The position numbers and the translations under genes were made by a program. Below, in pieces: positions 1 through 9,081 of a DNA stretch of 64,000 bases. The stretch covers positions 15,531,889-15,595,888 of the forward strand of contig NC_060896.1 of assembly GCF_014805685.1 (NCBI RefSeq). Direction: 5' to 3'. How positions within the stretch are numbered: the first letter of the stretch is position 1; every line of letters starts with the position of its first letter. This stretch comes from Silurus meridionalis. Lineage: Eukaryota > Chordata > Actinopteri > Siluriformes > Siluridae. A model generated the notes under the pieces. That model ran no database searches, was not told the DNA's origin, and was given only the letters and a program-made list of their open reading frames with translations.

Positions 1-432
1 CATGGCCTAGCCAGTCTCCAGACCTAAACCCAATAGAGAATCTTTGGAGGGAGCTCAAACTCCGTGTTTCTCAGCAACAGGCCAGAAACCTGACTGATCT
101 AGAGAAGATCTGTGTGGGCCAAAATCCCTCCTGCAGTGTGTGCAAACCTGGTGAAAAACTACAGGAAACGTTTAACCTCTGTAATTGCAAACAAAGGCTA
201 CTGTACCAAATATTAACATTGACTTTCTCAGGTGTTCAAATACTTATTTGCAGCTGTATCATACAAATAAATAGTTTAAAAATCATACATTGTGATTTCT
301 GGATTTTTTTTTTTAGATTATGTCTCTCACAGTGGACATGCACCTACGATGACAATTTCAGACCCCTCCATGATTTCTAAGTGGGAGAACTTGCAAAATA
401 GCAGGGTGTTCAAATACTTATTTTCCTCACTG
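1..432 (+). mobile_element. Tc1-like element, 3' part (family A)
   Basis: The window opens inside a Tc1 transposase. The first bases encode [15 protein letters not shown], which holds the third catalytic residue (Glu) of the DD34E triad. Compared with the copy at 37752-39337, about 8 bases are lost near 116, which shifts the frame of the last 30 or so residues. The terminal inverted repeat runs to 432 and ends CTCACTG, followed by the expected TA at 433-434. The 5' part lies outside the window. This is a dead copy of the family also seen at 26690-27966, 37752-39337 and 60555-61142. Confidence 0.93.
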
Positions 433-434
433 TA

Positions 435-937
435 TATGTGATAGCAGATATAAACTAGCTTTGCAAGCTCAAACATATGGTAAGGAAAGACCTTTCAACA
501 ATGCAAGTGGCACGTTTGTGAAAGTACACAAACATGCAAAAACACTTTCAAGGGACTGAGATGATTGTTATACTGAAAAAGAGAACAGCGTTTTGCTTGC
601 TCATGATGGCAGGAGCATTATATAAAAAAAATTAGAAAAATGATGAGAGAATCCAAAACAAAACTATTGCCCACAGAAATCTGAATTAACACAACAAACT
701 GTCAACCAAGATTAACATAAACTCAAAATATGTACGAAGAAGGGGAAACAGAAAACACTAACACGAGGAAGGCCTCTGGCAGATCTAAGAGGTAAAAATG
801 GAACTATAAAGATTTGTGAAGAATATCAAATGCTTCATACAACTTTCCTGACACACAAATTAAATTGTATAATTTTATTTTCTCCCACATAAATCACATT
901 AAAAACACTGTCTCACATATACACTTTGGTGATCAGG
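435..937. other. AT-rich DNA, nothing recognised
   Basis: No long frame, repeat family or RNA motif is visible here. The stretch separates the Tc1 end from a SINE. Confidence 0.5.
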
Positions 938-1122
938 GCATTTTACATTTAAAGCATTTGGGAGATGTTGTTATCCGGACCAATGTGCAATTATACAATG
1001 TAGCAGTTCGTGTTTATGGGCCTTGTTCAACGACCTAGTAGTGGTAGCTTGGTGTTGCTGGGATAGGGCTTCACAACCTACTGATCAAAAGTCCAATGTC
1101 TTAACCACTGCTCTCCCACTTC
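938..1122 (-). mobile_element. tRNA-derived SINE (teleost type)
   Basis: Read on the minus strand, the element starts with a degraded tRNA-like head containing the B-like run AGCAGTGGTTAAGACATTGG and a 'ctgatcag' type segment. The body reads like the common teleost pattern '...CCAAGCTACCAC...GGTCGTTGAACAAGGCCC...'. It ends CCGGATAACAACATCTCCC, then AAATGCTTTAAATGTAAA. That ending resembles the 3' end of the LINE fragment at 59775-60505, which ends GGTGTCTGCTAAATGCCATA then AATGTAA. The family assignment rests on recognising the overall pattern. The copy is diverged, and the pol III boxes look damaged. Confidence 0.7.
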
Positions 1123-1750
1123 CACAGGGCATTTAGCCCTGACCTTGACTACTGCCTCCTGCAGCAGTGCTCTTCCTCTTCCCTCCCCCCTAGAAGCTTG
1201 CTGTCCTCTCCATGACAGCTTGGCAGCTGCTGGCCTATACTTCCCTGCCTCGCTTGCCCACTCATGCTCTCTCTTTTTCTTTGAATTGAGGCATTGGAGG
1301 ACTTATTGTGGTGAGAGCATCTCTATATAATTATAAGCAGCAGGCTTCACTGTGATCTGTCCTATCAATACCTTCCACAACCTACTGCAAGTAGATGTTC
1401 ATTAGCTCCAGCATCTATACAAAGCTTTAAATACTCTTTTATGGGCAAATACACTTATATACACACTTGCATGCACACACATACAGCATAATAAGGGAAC
1501 CAGTGAGATTTCAATCTCAGTGAATTAAGTTATTAATGTGTTTCATTTATAGTAATCAAAAACTATTTATGACGCTTTTCAGCCTGTGTTGATTTATTAA
1601 GAAAAGTGCTATTGTTATATGTACAGGGTAGAGGATTTCAAAGCAGAATTAAGACACAATCACTGCATTTATGAAACCTTATTTATAAAAAATTATCTTT
1701 TGAAATTTCCATCAGATTTTTTAACAATATCATCACAATATGATTGACTG
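1123..1750. other. No gene recognised
   Basis: The frame at 1145-1330 has no recognisable domain and lies in simple pyrimidine-rich DNA. A short (CA)-like run sits near 1460-1485. Nothing else stands out. Confidence 0.5.
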
Positions 1751-1751
1751 T

Positions 1752-2620
1752 AATATGAGGTGGTATCAAAAATGTTTGAGACTAGTTTTGTAACACACCA
1801 ACAGAACAGCACAAGGCTGCACACACAGTCACAGGGAGCACTGACCTTCCTAAGTCAGTGGGCCCAAAAACATTGTCCTGTGTACATCAGGAGCTAACCA
1901 TATGCATTAACATGTCTATGATTTCATCATGGACAGTAAGTTAGAACAAAGAAAAAAGCTCGAAATTCTGCATGAAACTGGGGCAAATCTACCACACAGT
2001 TGTTTGACATGATTCAGCAAGTTTACCGTGGTGCTGCAAGAAGTCATTCAAGGTGTTTTGGGTAGCACACGCTCTTCAATAGTGAAGGAGCATAACTGGA
2101 AGATGACGAGAGATGAGGAAGACCTCTAAAAATCTCAATCCCTAAAAATGTCAAAACCATTCAGCAATGTGTGCATGATGATCATGGAAGAACAGTCCAC
2201 AACATTACTGCAATTGTTTGTGTCATACGGAACAGTCCAGCAATCCTCACTTGTGATTTGAACATGCCAGACCACCAATAGCTAGTTCTACTGCCAGGTT
2301 TTAAGATGTCTGAGGGAGGGCATTTGTGGAATGCAAAAAACTGAATTCTCAACGACAACACTACACCCTGTGACTGAGCTCTCCTAACGCTCGAGTTTCT
2401 TAACAGAATAAACGTGATATTAATTTCACTCCTACCCAAATTCTCTAGATTTGGCTCCTGTGGACTTTGCCCTCTACCCAAATATGAAGATCAAACTATA
2501 AGGTCATGGTTTTTACACCATTGTGTCTATACCCAAGAAACTTTTTACTTTTGCTAAATATTGTGTCTCATTAAATATTAAAGCACAGATTATTGGCCAA
2601 AATGTTTTTGGCAATACCAT
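1752..2620 (+). mobile_element. Mariner-like element, heavily decayed
   Basis: This is a fossil of the mariner branch, distinct from the Tc1 copies elsewhere. An ATG at 1929 opens M-D-S-K-L-E-Q-R, the usual start of this transposase family. Around 2140-2260, in another frame, comes N-V-K-T-I-Q-Q-C-V-H-D-D-H-G-R-T-V, then A-I-L-T-x-D-L-N-M, which matches the second helix-turn-helix and linker. At 2445-2520 the end of the catalytic domain appears as L-A-P-V-D-F-A-L-Y-P and then M-K-I-K-L, with a stop straight after. The middle of the catalytic domain is missing. The ends carry imperfect inverted repeats, GAGGTGGTATCAAAAATGTT at 1758 and its degraded counterpart near 2590-2620. The element is about 870 bases, against roughly 1.3 kb for a complete one. 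Confidence 0.8.
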
Positions 2621-2654
2621 GTGGACTTTTTTTAAGATTCCATAAAAATTCTAT

Positions 2655-2722
2655 TTAATAATAATAATAATAATAATGTAAAAAAAAAATCTAATATATA
2701 AATATATATATATATATCCAAT
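2655..2722. repeat. (AAT)n and (TA)n microsatellites
   Basis: An (AAT)n run at about 2658-2678 is followed by an AT-alternating run up to about 2718. Confidence 0.9.
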
Positions 2723-2724
2723 CA

Positions 2725-3330
2725 GATTTCAGCCTCTATGTGCTGGCATGTCAATCTAATTTGCCAAGGGTCGCAAAGTCAATACTGCTGGCTTTTTGAC
2801 CATTGAGAATATTACCAACAGGTCTGTTTCTTTAACCAATCAGATTTAATATTCGCCTCACGGGGCAGCTACCTCTGATTGATTGGTCAGAGAGAAACTG
2901 TACAGCCAAATTTGACGGTCGAAACACGTCTGCAGCACTCTGCACACATTGATACATTTGAGTTAGATTTTTTTTTATTCTTACGGAAGAAGAGAAATTT
3001 ATTTGGTTTCAGACATACTTAAAAATCTGAAAACATTTTCCAGAAAAGTAAGGAGAGGTTCGGCCAACCCCGAAGCTAGCTAGATTGTCTCAGCCCGGGA
3101 AAGGGTTTGTTCACCACTTCCAGAACAATGAATACGAGCAGTATCACTCGCTTACAGCCTCTGAGGAGTGCTGCAACTGTCTGCATCTCTGGTGAATAGG
3201 TTTTATTTTATTTACATTTTAATGTTTTTGTCATGTTATTAGACAAATATTGATGCTGAACTGCTTCAGATGATGTAGGTGCACAGTTGCAGTCGTAGTG
3301 TAGAGGTTTTTGTAGTTGTCTTAACTGGGT
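2725..3330 (+). pseudogene. Fossil of TTF-zinc-finger hAT transposase, N-terminal exon
   Basis: Around 2985-3195 one frame reads E-E-K-F-I-W-F-Q-T-Y and then P-T-P-K-L-A-R-L-S-Q-P-G-K-G-F-V-H-H-F-Q, followed by E-Y-E-Q-Y-H-S-L-T-A-S-E-E. This is the N-terminal TTF-type zinc-finger region of ZMYM-like hAT transposases. Stops break the upstream part. The coding part ends near CTGCATCTCTGGTGAATAGG, and what follows looks intronic. A second copy on the minus strand at 59400-59768 matches both the coding part and the downstream intron-like bases through to about 3320. The upstream 2725-2985 is probably the element's 5' leader. No terminal repeat was identified. Confidence 0.72.
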
Positions 3331-3399
3331 TTCTTACTTAAGTAAAATAGTATTCACCCTCTTTATGTGAAATGCCTTTGTCTCTATGATGTCATGAGA

Positions 3400-3695
3400 C
3401 CATCGCGAGGCTCAGGGTTTTCCAGAATCTGCAAATTTGCGGAATTTTTGTTGCTTATCTTGGGTCTGTTCGTGCAAAACAGCTGTGCCTTTACATCGTA
3501 TACCCGACATGAGCTTTTGGATATTGCGACTTCCCAACAGTTTTATTGACAACCTTCAACTTCTTCCTGAGATCGCCAAAACACAGAGGCCGCTCACTCT
3601 ACCCGGCCGGGCGGAAGTGCTCGCAGGCGGCCTTGAGATCGTAAAACAAAGGTGGGGGAAGCGTGGTGGACTAAAAGCTAAGCTATAGCTAACAA
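3400..3695 (+). pseudogene. LINE ORF2 N-terminal leader fragment (jockey group)
   Basis: Two overlapping frames read F-T-S-Y-T-R-H-E-L-L-D-I-A and later K-R-G-G-L-K-A-K-L. These match the stretch just before the endonuclease in teleost jockey-group LINEs. The endonuclease itself is absent: at about 3730 the sequence switches to an RTE element. It may be the 5' piece of the same LINE whose reverse transcriptase (RT) part resumes at 4503. Confidence 0.6.
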
Positions 3696-3733
3696 TACAC
3701 TGGCTCTCATTACCCTGAAAACACTGGAAATGT

Positions 3734-4490
3734 GTTGACTAGTGAGCAGAGTGTGTTGAGAAGGTGGAGGGATTATTTTTAACAGCTGATGAATGAGTAA
3801 AATGAGAGAGAGAGAAGGATGTTGTAGAGTTGGTGAAGCAGGAAGTGGTTAGGATTAGTAAGGAGGAAGTAAGAGCAGCGGATGAAATGAATGAAGAGTG
3901 GAAAGTCGGTAGGACCAGATGACATACCGGTAGAAGCATGGAGATGTTTAGGAGAGGTGGTAGTGGAGTTTTTACCCAGATTGTTTACCAAGATTCTGGA
4001 AGGTGGGAGGATGCTTGAGTATTGGAGAAGGAGTTTGCTGGTACCGATCTTTAAGAATAAGGGAGATGTGCAGACCTGCAGTAACAATAGGGAAATTAAC
4101 TTGATCAGTCACACCATGAAGTTATGGGAAAGAGTAGTGGAAGCCAGGCTGAGAGAAGAGGTGACCATCTGTGAACAACAGTATGGTTTTATGCCAAGGA
4201 AGAGCACCACAGATGCCTTATTTGCTTTGAGACTGTTGATGAAAAAGTATAAAGAAAGGACAGAAGGAGTTGCATTATGTATTTGTGAATTTAGAGAAAG
4301 CGTACAACAGGGTGCCAAGAGAGGAGTTGTGGTGTTGTATGAGGACGTCAGGTGTGTCAGAGAAGTATGTGAGGGTGGTGCAGGACATGTATGAGGACAG
4401 TGGGATGGCAGTGAAGTGTGCAGTAGGAACAACAGACTGGTTCAAGGTAAAGGTTGGACAGCATCAAGAAGGGGAATGAAAGTCAGTAGG
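3734..4490 (+). mobile_element. RTE-clade LINE, RT-domain fragment
   Basis: The main frame (3891-4394, continued in another frame at 4270-4479) carries N-terminal RT blocks: G-P-D-D-I-P-V-E-A-W, P-I-F-K-N-K-G-D, L-W-E-R-V-V-E-A-R-L and Q-Y-G-F-M-P-R-K-S-T-T-D-A. Motif A reads F-V-N-L-E-K-A-Y-N-R-V, so the catalytic Asp of F-V-D-L is now Asn and the second Asp is Asn too. Motifs B and C are absent. The endonuclease and the 3' end are missing, so this is a piece truncated at both ends. It is the same family as the split copy at 6175-13962. Confidence 0.88.
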
Positions 4491-4502
4491 TGTAAGGCAG
4501 AG

Positions 4503-6038
4503 TACATGAGAGGGAAACAACAGACTGTTGAGACAACAAAGAAACTGCCACCAAGTTCAAACCCTCAGCTGAGCACCCTCCAATTACACTCTCCTCCACA
4601 GATGTCTGCAACGCACTGAGCCAGATCAGCGCACACAAAGCCGCTGGACCAGACAACATCCCTGGACGCGTATTTAGGGCATGTGCTGAGCAGCTCGCTG
4701 GGGTCTTTGCTGACATTTTCAACCTGTCTCTTGCCCAAGCAGCTGTTCCTACTTGCTTTAAATGCACCTCCATTGTGCCAGTGCCAAAACACTCCAGCCC
4801 AATGTGCCTGAACAACTACCACCCTGTAGCACTGACACCTATTGTCATGAAGTGCTTTAAACGGCTGGTCCTGGCACACCTGAAGGACTCTCTGCTATCC
4901 ACATTGCATTCTCACCAGTTTGCCTACCGCAGCAATAGGAGCACAGAAGATGCTGTTTCCATGGCACTGCACTCTGTGCTCACACATTTGGACAAGAAGA
5001 ACACTTCACTGCGCATCTCCAGTTTCAAGTTCCTGGGGATTCACATCTCGGGGGACCTGTCCTGGACTACCAACACCTCCAGCCTGGTCAAGAAGGCTTA
5101 CTAGCGCCTCTTTTTTACCTGAGGACACTAAGGAAACATTAGCTTCCTCGGATATCCTGGTGAACTTCTACCGCTTTGCAATAGAAAGCTTCCTGACCAG
5201 CTGTGTCACATTCTGGTATGGGAGCTGCTCTGTTGCAGAGCGCAAGGCACTGCAGCAGTTGGTGAAAACCGCCCAGTGCATCACAGGGACTCCACTTCCA
5301 GGCAAGGGGGAAATCCAGAAGAAATGCTGTCTGCGTCGAGCTCGCAGCATTCTTAAGGACTCCTCTCATTCCGCCAATAGACTTTTTTCTCTTTTGCCCT
5401 CTGGCAGGCGTTTCAGGTGCCTCCAGAACAGGACCAGCCGACTGAAGAACAGCTTTTTGCCCTTCATACACTCCTACATTTCCCCCCACACACATTTCAC
5501 ACTTCATTATTACACTAATGAACTGTTTACACGTAAAACGTATGCTTATATGCGCTACCAACTTTTTATTTACAGTACCAACTGTTTACATATGCATCTT
5601 GCACTAAAACATTTTAACTGAATCTACACTGACTGAATATGTAATAACATTTTCCATTGCACTGTTACCTAGATAGCTTCTGTCTATAATTAATGAATTT
5701 GCACTACTCTATATCCATTGCATTGCTGCTCACCATTGCCTAACTTACCATTGTATAAATCCACCTGATTTCTGTTTATAGTAATAGCCATATATTATGT
5801 TCATAGTACACATCCTTCTGTAAATTTCAGTTTATAATAGCCATCTGTATATTATGTTAATAGTACATACACATCTGTAAATTACTCCTATAATACCATT
5901 TTATTTAATTTATGTAACTTATGTAAACACAGTATAGCCTGCACTTGCTGCTATTGAACTTCTGGTTAGACCTAAACTGCATTTCGTTGCCATGTACTTG
6001 TACATGTATAATGACAGTTAAATCTAATCTAATCTAAA
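4503..6038 (+). mobile_element. Jockey-group LINE, RT part and 3' end
   Basis: The sequence encodes A-A-G-P-D-N-I-P-G-R-V-F and P-V-P-K-H-S-S-P, then Q-F-A-Y-R-S-N-R-S-T-E-D-A-V. It jumps directly to F-K-F-L-G-I-H-I-S, so the catalytic A, B and C motifs (including the Y/F-x-D-D) are deleted near 5010. A stop follows at 5101. The tail region (W-Y-G-S-C-S-V-A-E-R-K-A-L-Q and L-L-P-S-G-R-R-F-R-C-L) continues in another frame to about 5460. The 3' UTR ends with a conserved GCATTTCGTTGCCATGTACT block and a (TCTAA)n tail at about 6020-6038. It is the same family as 63650-64000, judged by the shared D-N-I-P-G-R-V and A-E-Q-L-A blocks. Confidence 0.88.
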
Positions 6039-6084
6039 ATTGTTATATTGCGTTTTTGTATTGTATTGATGGTTTCTATAATTG

Positions 6085-6172
6085 CAACTTGATAGTGGTG
6101 GTATTAAGAGGTGGATTAAGTCGGGTAATTCCCCACTGAAGGCCCAAGTACCAAATGCACGGCCCGCCACTG
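6085..6172. mobile_element. Possible DNA-transposon terminal remnant
   Basis: The sequence GGCCCGCCACTG at about 6161-6172, preceded by 'ggcccaagtaccaaatgcac', resembles one terminal inverted repeat of a teleost non-autonomous DNA element. No partner end was found. Confidence 0.35.
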
Positions 6173-6174
6173 AT

Positions 6175-7862
6175 ATAAAATAACCCAGCCATTAGGGTTG
6201 CATAAGCCAGTGCACTCTTAGTGCCAGTCCCAACCCAGATAAATTGGGAGGGTTGCATTAGGAAGAGCATCCAGTGTAAAACATAATATGAGGATCACAA
6301 ACCAGAATTTCATACCGAATCGGTCAAAGCCCGGGTTACCAACGACCACCACAAGTAACAGGGTACTGGTCGAAATTGGGCTACTGTTGGCCAAAGGAGG
6401 AGAAGGAGAGGAGGAAGACGTCTACAGAGACAGCAGGGAAAGGAGAAGTTGAGAAGAGCGGAGGTTTGGGTGGGCACTTTAATTGTTGGTACTATAACTG
6501 GTAAAGGAAGAGAGTTAGCTGATATGATGGAGTGGAGAATGGTAGACGTGTGTTCAGGAGACCAAATGGAAAGGGAGTAAGGCCAGGAAAATTGGAGGGG
6601 GTTTAAAGTGGTTTTGAAGAGAATTGGTGTTGGGGTGATCCTGAAGGAAGAGTACAGTAAGAGTGTAGTAGAGGTGAAGAGAGTTTCTGATAGAGTGATG
6701 AATGTGAAGCTGAAAGTTGAAGGGGTGATGATTAATTTCATCAGTGCCTATCATCCACAAGTGGGCTATGAGATAGAGGAGAAAGAAAAATTTTGGAGTG
6801 AGTTAAATGAAATTGTGGAGAGTGTACTTAGGAAAGAATGATTATAGATTGGCGCAGACTTTAATCTGCATGTTGATGAAAAGAACAGAGGTGATGGGTA
6901 TGTATAGCCTTAAGAAGATGAATGTGGAAGGGCAGATGGTGGTAGATTTTTTTGTTTAAAGGAAGGAAATCGCAGTGGTGAATATGGATTTGAAGAAGAA
7001 GGAGGAGCATAGGGTGACATATAAGAGTGGAAGAAGGTGCACACTAGTGGACTATATTCTATGTAGGAGATGCAACCTGATGGAGATTGGAGACTGTAAA
7101 GTGTTGGCAGGGGGCAGTGTAGCTAGACAGCATTGGATGGTGGCCAGTAGGATGGCTTTGGAGGTGAAGAATAAGAGGAGAAGTGTGAGGACTGAAAGAA
7201 GAATAAGTTGGTGGAAACTGAAGGAGGAAGACTATAGTGTAAGGTTTAAGGAAGAGGTCAGACACGGGCTCGGTTGTGTTGAGGTGCTGGATGATTGGGC
7301 AACTACTGCTGAAGTGATAAGAGAGACAGCTAGACAAAGAGACAAAGAGACGTGGTGGTGGAATGAGGAAGTGCAGGAGCGCGTAAGAAGAAAGAGGTTG
7401 GGGAAACAGGATTGGGAGAGATGAGAAATGTAGGCAGGCGTACACAAAGATGAGGCAGCAGGTGAAGAGAGGGATGTAGCAAAAGTCATGGTACAGGCAA
7501 ATGAGGAGCTGTATAAGAAATTAAACAATAAGGAAGGAAAAAAGCATGTGTCATTGGCCAGGCAGAGGAACCGAGATGGGAAGGATGTGCTGCAAGTTAG
7601 AGCAATAAAGGATGGAGATTAAAATGTGTTGACTAGTGAGAAGAGTGTGTTGAGAAGGTAAAGGGATTATTTTGAGCAGCTGATGAATGAGGAAAATGAG
7701 AGCAAGAGAAGGTTGGATGATGTAGAGATGGTGAAGCAGAAAGTGGATAGGATTGGTAAGGAGGAAGTGAGATCAGCATTTAAGAGGATGAAGAGTGGAA
7801 ATTCGGTTTTGTTTAGGAGAGATGGCAGTGTTTTTACCCAGATTGTTTAAGAAGATTTTGGA
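6175..7862 (+). mobile_element. RTE-clade LINE, 5' half (interrupted)
   Basis: The 5' leader at 6206-6310 contains the run from CACTCTTAGTGCCAGTCCCA to GGAAGAGCATCCAGTGTAAA, which the SINE at 28573-28797 also carries. Endonuclease-like coding follows in several frames: S-A-Y-H-P-Q-V-G-Y-E-I-E-E-K-E-K-F-W at 6740, then 'G-A-D-F-N', then E-E-H-R-V-T-Y-K-S-G-R-R and V-D-Y-I-L-C-R-R. The RT leader begins near 7625, where V-L-T-S-E-K-S-V-L-R-R is recognisable. The sequence stops at 7862 in the middle of the RT leader and resumes at 13010. Multiple stops and shifts make it inactive. Confidence 0.88.
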
Positions 7863-8079
7863 TTTTTTTTTTTTTTTTCTCATCGCTTTAAAATATCTAA
7901 ATATTGTTTTGATTTCCTGCATCCTTTACTTTCCGTTGGCTCTGTCTCTTCTATTTTTGCTTTCGGAAGAGCGCTTTTTTCCCTGTTTGAGGGTATGAAA
8001 GCAGTGAGTGGAGGGCATTCCCACCAGAACTACGAACACACACTACAGTAATCACATTAAGGTACGTAATTTCTCTGCT

Positions 8080-8985
8080 ATGGCAAACATCCAGTTCATT
8101 CAGTGTGTGAAGTGTGACATGTTTAGTTGGTTTTTCTCCGTTGTTAGCGATAATTTTATCTGTGACAAGTGTAAGCTAGTTTGCTCTTTGACAGAGAAGA
8201 TCTTAGCATTAGAGGGGCACATCCAGAGTCTAGAGAGAAATAGTGAGTGTGAGAGCAGTCCAGTTTCTGCAGGGGAAAGTCTGGATGCCCTAGGTGAAGC
8301 TAGCATTCCCCCGACTCTGGCATTAAAGCCCTCGCTGCGGGGCGAATGGGTGACGGCTCGGCGGCATACTCGCATAGCCAAAGCTAACGCTAAGGCTTGC
8401 CCATTGGAACACCATTCCTCTCTGCTTCACGTGTCCAACAGGTTTGCTCTCCTCAGTGAAGCACCCGCTGAGAAACCTGAAAGAGCTCTGGTTTTAGGAG
8501 ACTCCATTCTGAGGCACATGAAATTAGCTAGACCTTTAGGGGCACAAGCAGCACAGGTTATGTATATACCGGAAGCCATTGTGCCGGACATAACAGGTCA
8601 GCTTAGATTCTTAGGAAAGCACAGGTTCTCTAAGATAGTTTTTCACACAGGAGCTAATGATATACGCCTTCAACAGTCAGAGGTTACTAAGAGTAATATT
8701 ATAGAGGTGTGTAAATTAGCGAAGGCAATGTCCGATGCAGTAACATGCTTTGGCCCCATCCCAATGCGACGTGCCAATGTAGCCTACAGCAGGTTATCGT
8801 CGCTAAACTGCTGGATGTCCGAGTGGTGCTCCAAAAACAATGTGGGCTTCATTAATAATTGGAGCATTTTTGAGGGCAAGGCTGGCCTGTTAGGGCAGGA
8901 CGGTATCCATCCCACCCGGGAAGGTGCTGCTCTTATTTCTTGTAGTATAGGTCATAGTCTCAGAACAGCACTAGTTAACAAGTGA
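8080..8985 (+). CDS. LINE ORF1 protein with zinc finger and SGNH esterase domain
   Basis: An intact frame starts at 8008. I prefer the in-frame ATG at 8080 (M-A-N-I-Q-F-I-Q-C), because the finger begins straight after it and upstream codons look like leader. Using the longer numbering, cysteines at 33, 36, 52 and 55 form a small zinc finger. A short helical stretch (S-L-T-E-K-I-L-A-L-E-G-H) follows and may be a coiled coil. The C-terminal half is an SGNH/GDSL hydrolase: G-D-S at 164-166 (nucleophile Ser166), G-A-N-D at 215-218, and D-G-I-H at 298-301 with Asp298 and His301. This finger-plus-esterase layout is known in ORF1 of CR1-type LINEs, where it is thought to help RNP or membrane interaction. 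All catalytic blocks are preserved although ORF2 is broken. It ends 97 bases before the first Met of ORF2. Confidence 0.85.
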   Translation: MANIQFIQCVKCDMFSWFFSVVSDNFICDKCKLVCSLTEKILALEGHIQSLERNSECESSPVSAGESLDALGEASIPPTLALKPSLRGEWVTARRHTRIAKANAKACPLEHHSSLLHVSNRFALLSEAPAEKPERALVLGDSILRHMKLARPLGAQAAQVMYIPEAIVPDITGQLRFLGKHRFSKIVFHTGANDIRLQQSEVTKSNIIEVCKLAKAMSDAVTCFGPIPMRRANVAYSRLSSLNCWMSEWCSKNNVGFINNWSIFEGKAGLLGQDGIHPTREGAALISCSIGHSLRTALVNK

Positions 8986-9081
8986 CTGTCTAGAGCCAAG
9001 GCCAGGGAGCAGACAGACAGGCTAAACCGACCGTCTGCTAGCTGCACAGAGTCGTCACTCAGGATCCACCAAATTGAGACT

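Noticed and set aside
3739..4087. Minus-strand Ser/Thr/Leu-rich frames (also 6310-6741 and 7059-7528)
   Set aside because: Antisense of the purine-rich RTE LINE coding strand.
5139..5561. 140-residue minus-strand frame
   Set aside because: Complement of the jockey-group LINE RT tail, which is clearly coded on the plus strand.
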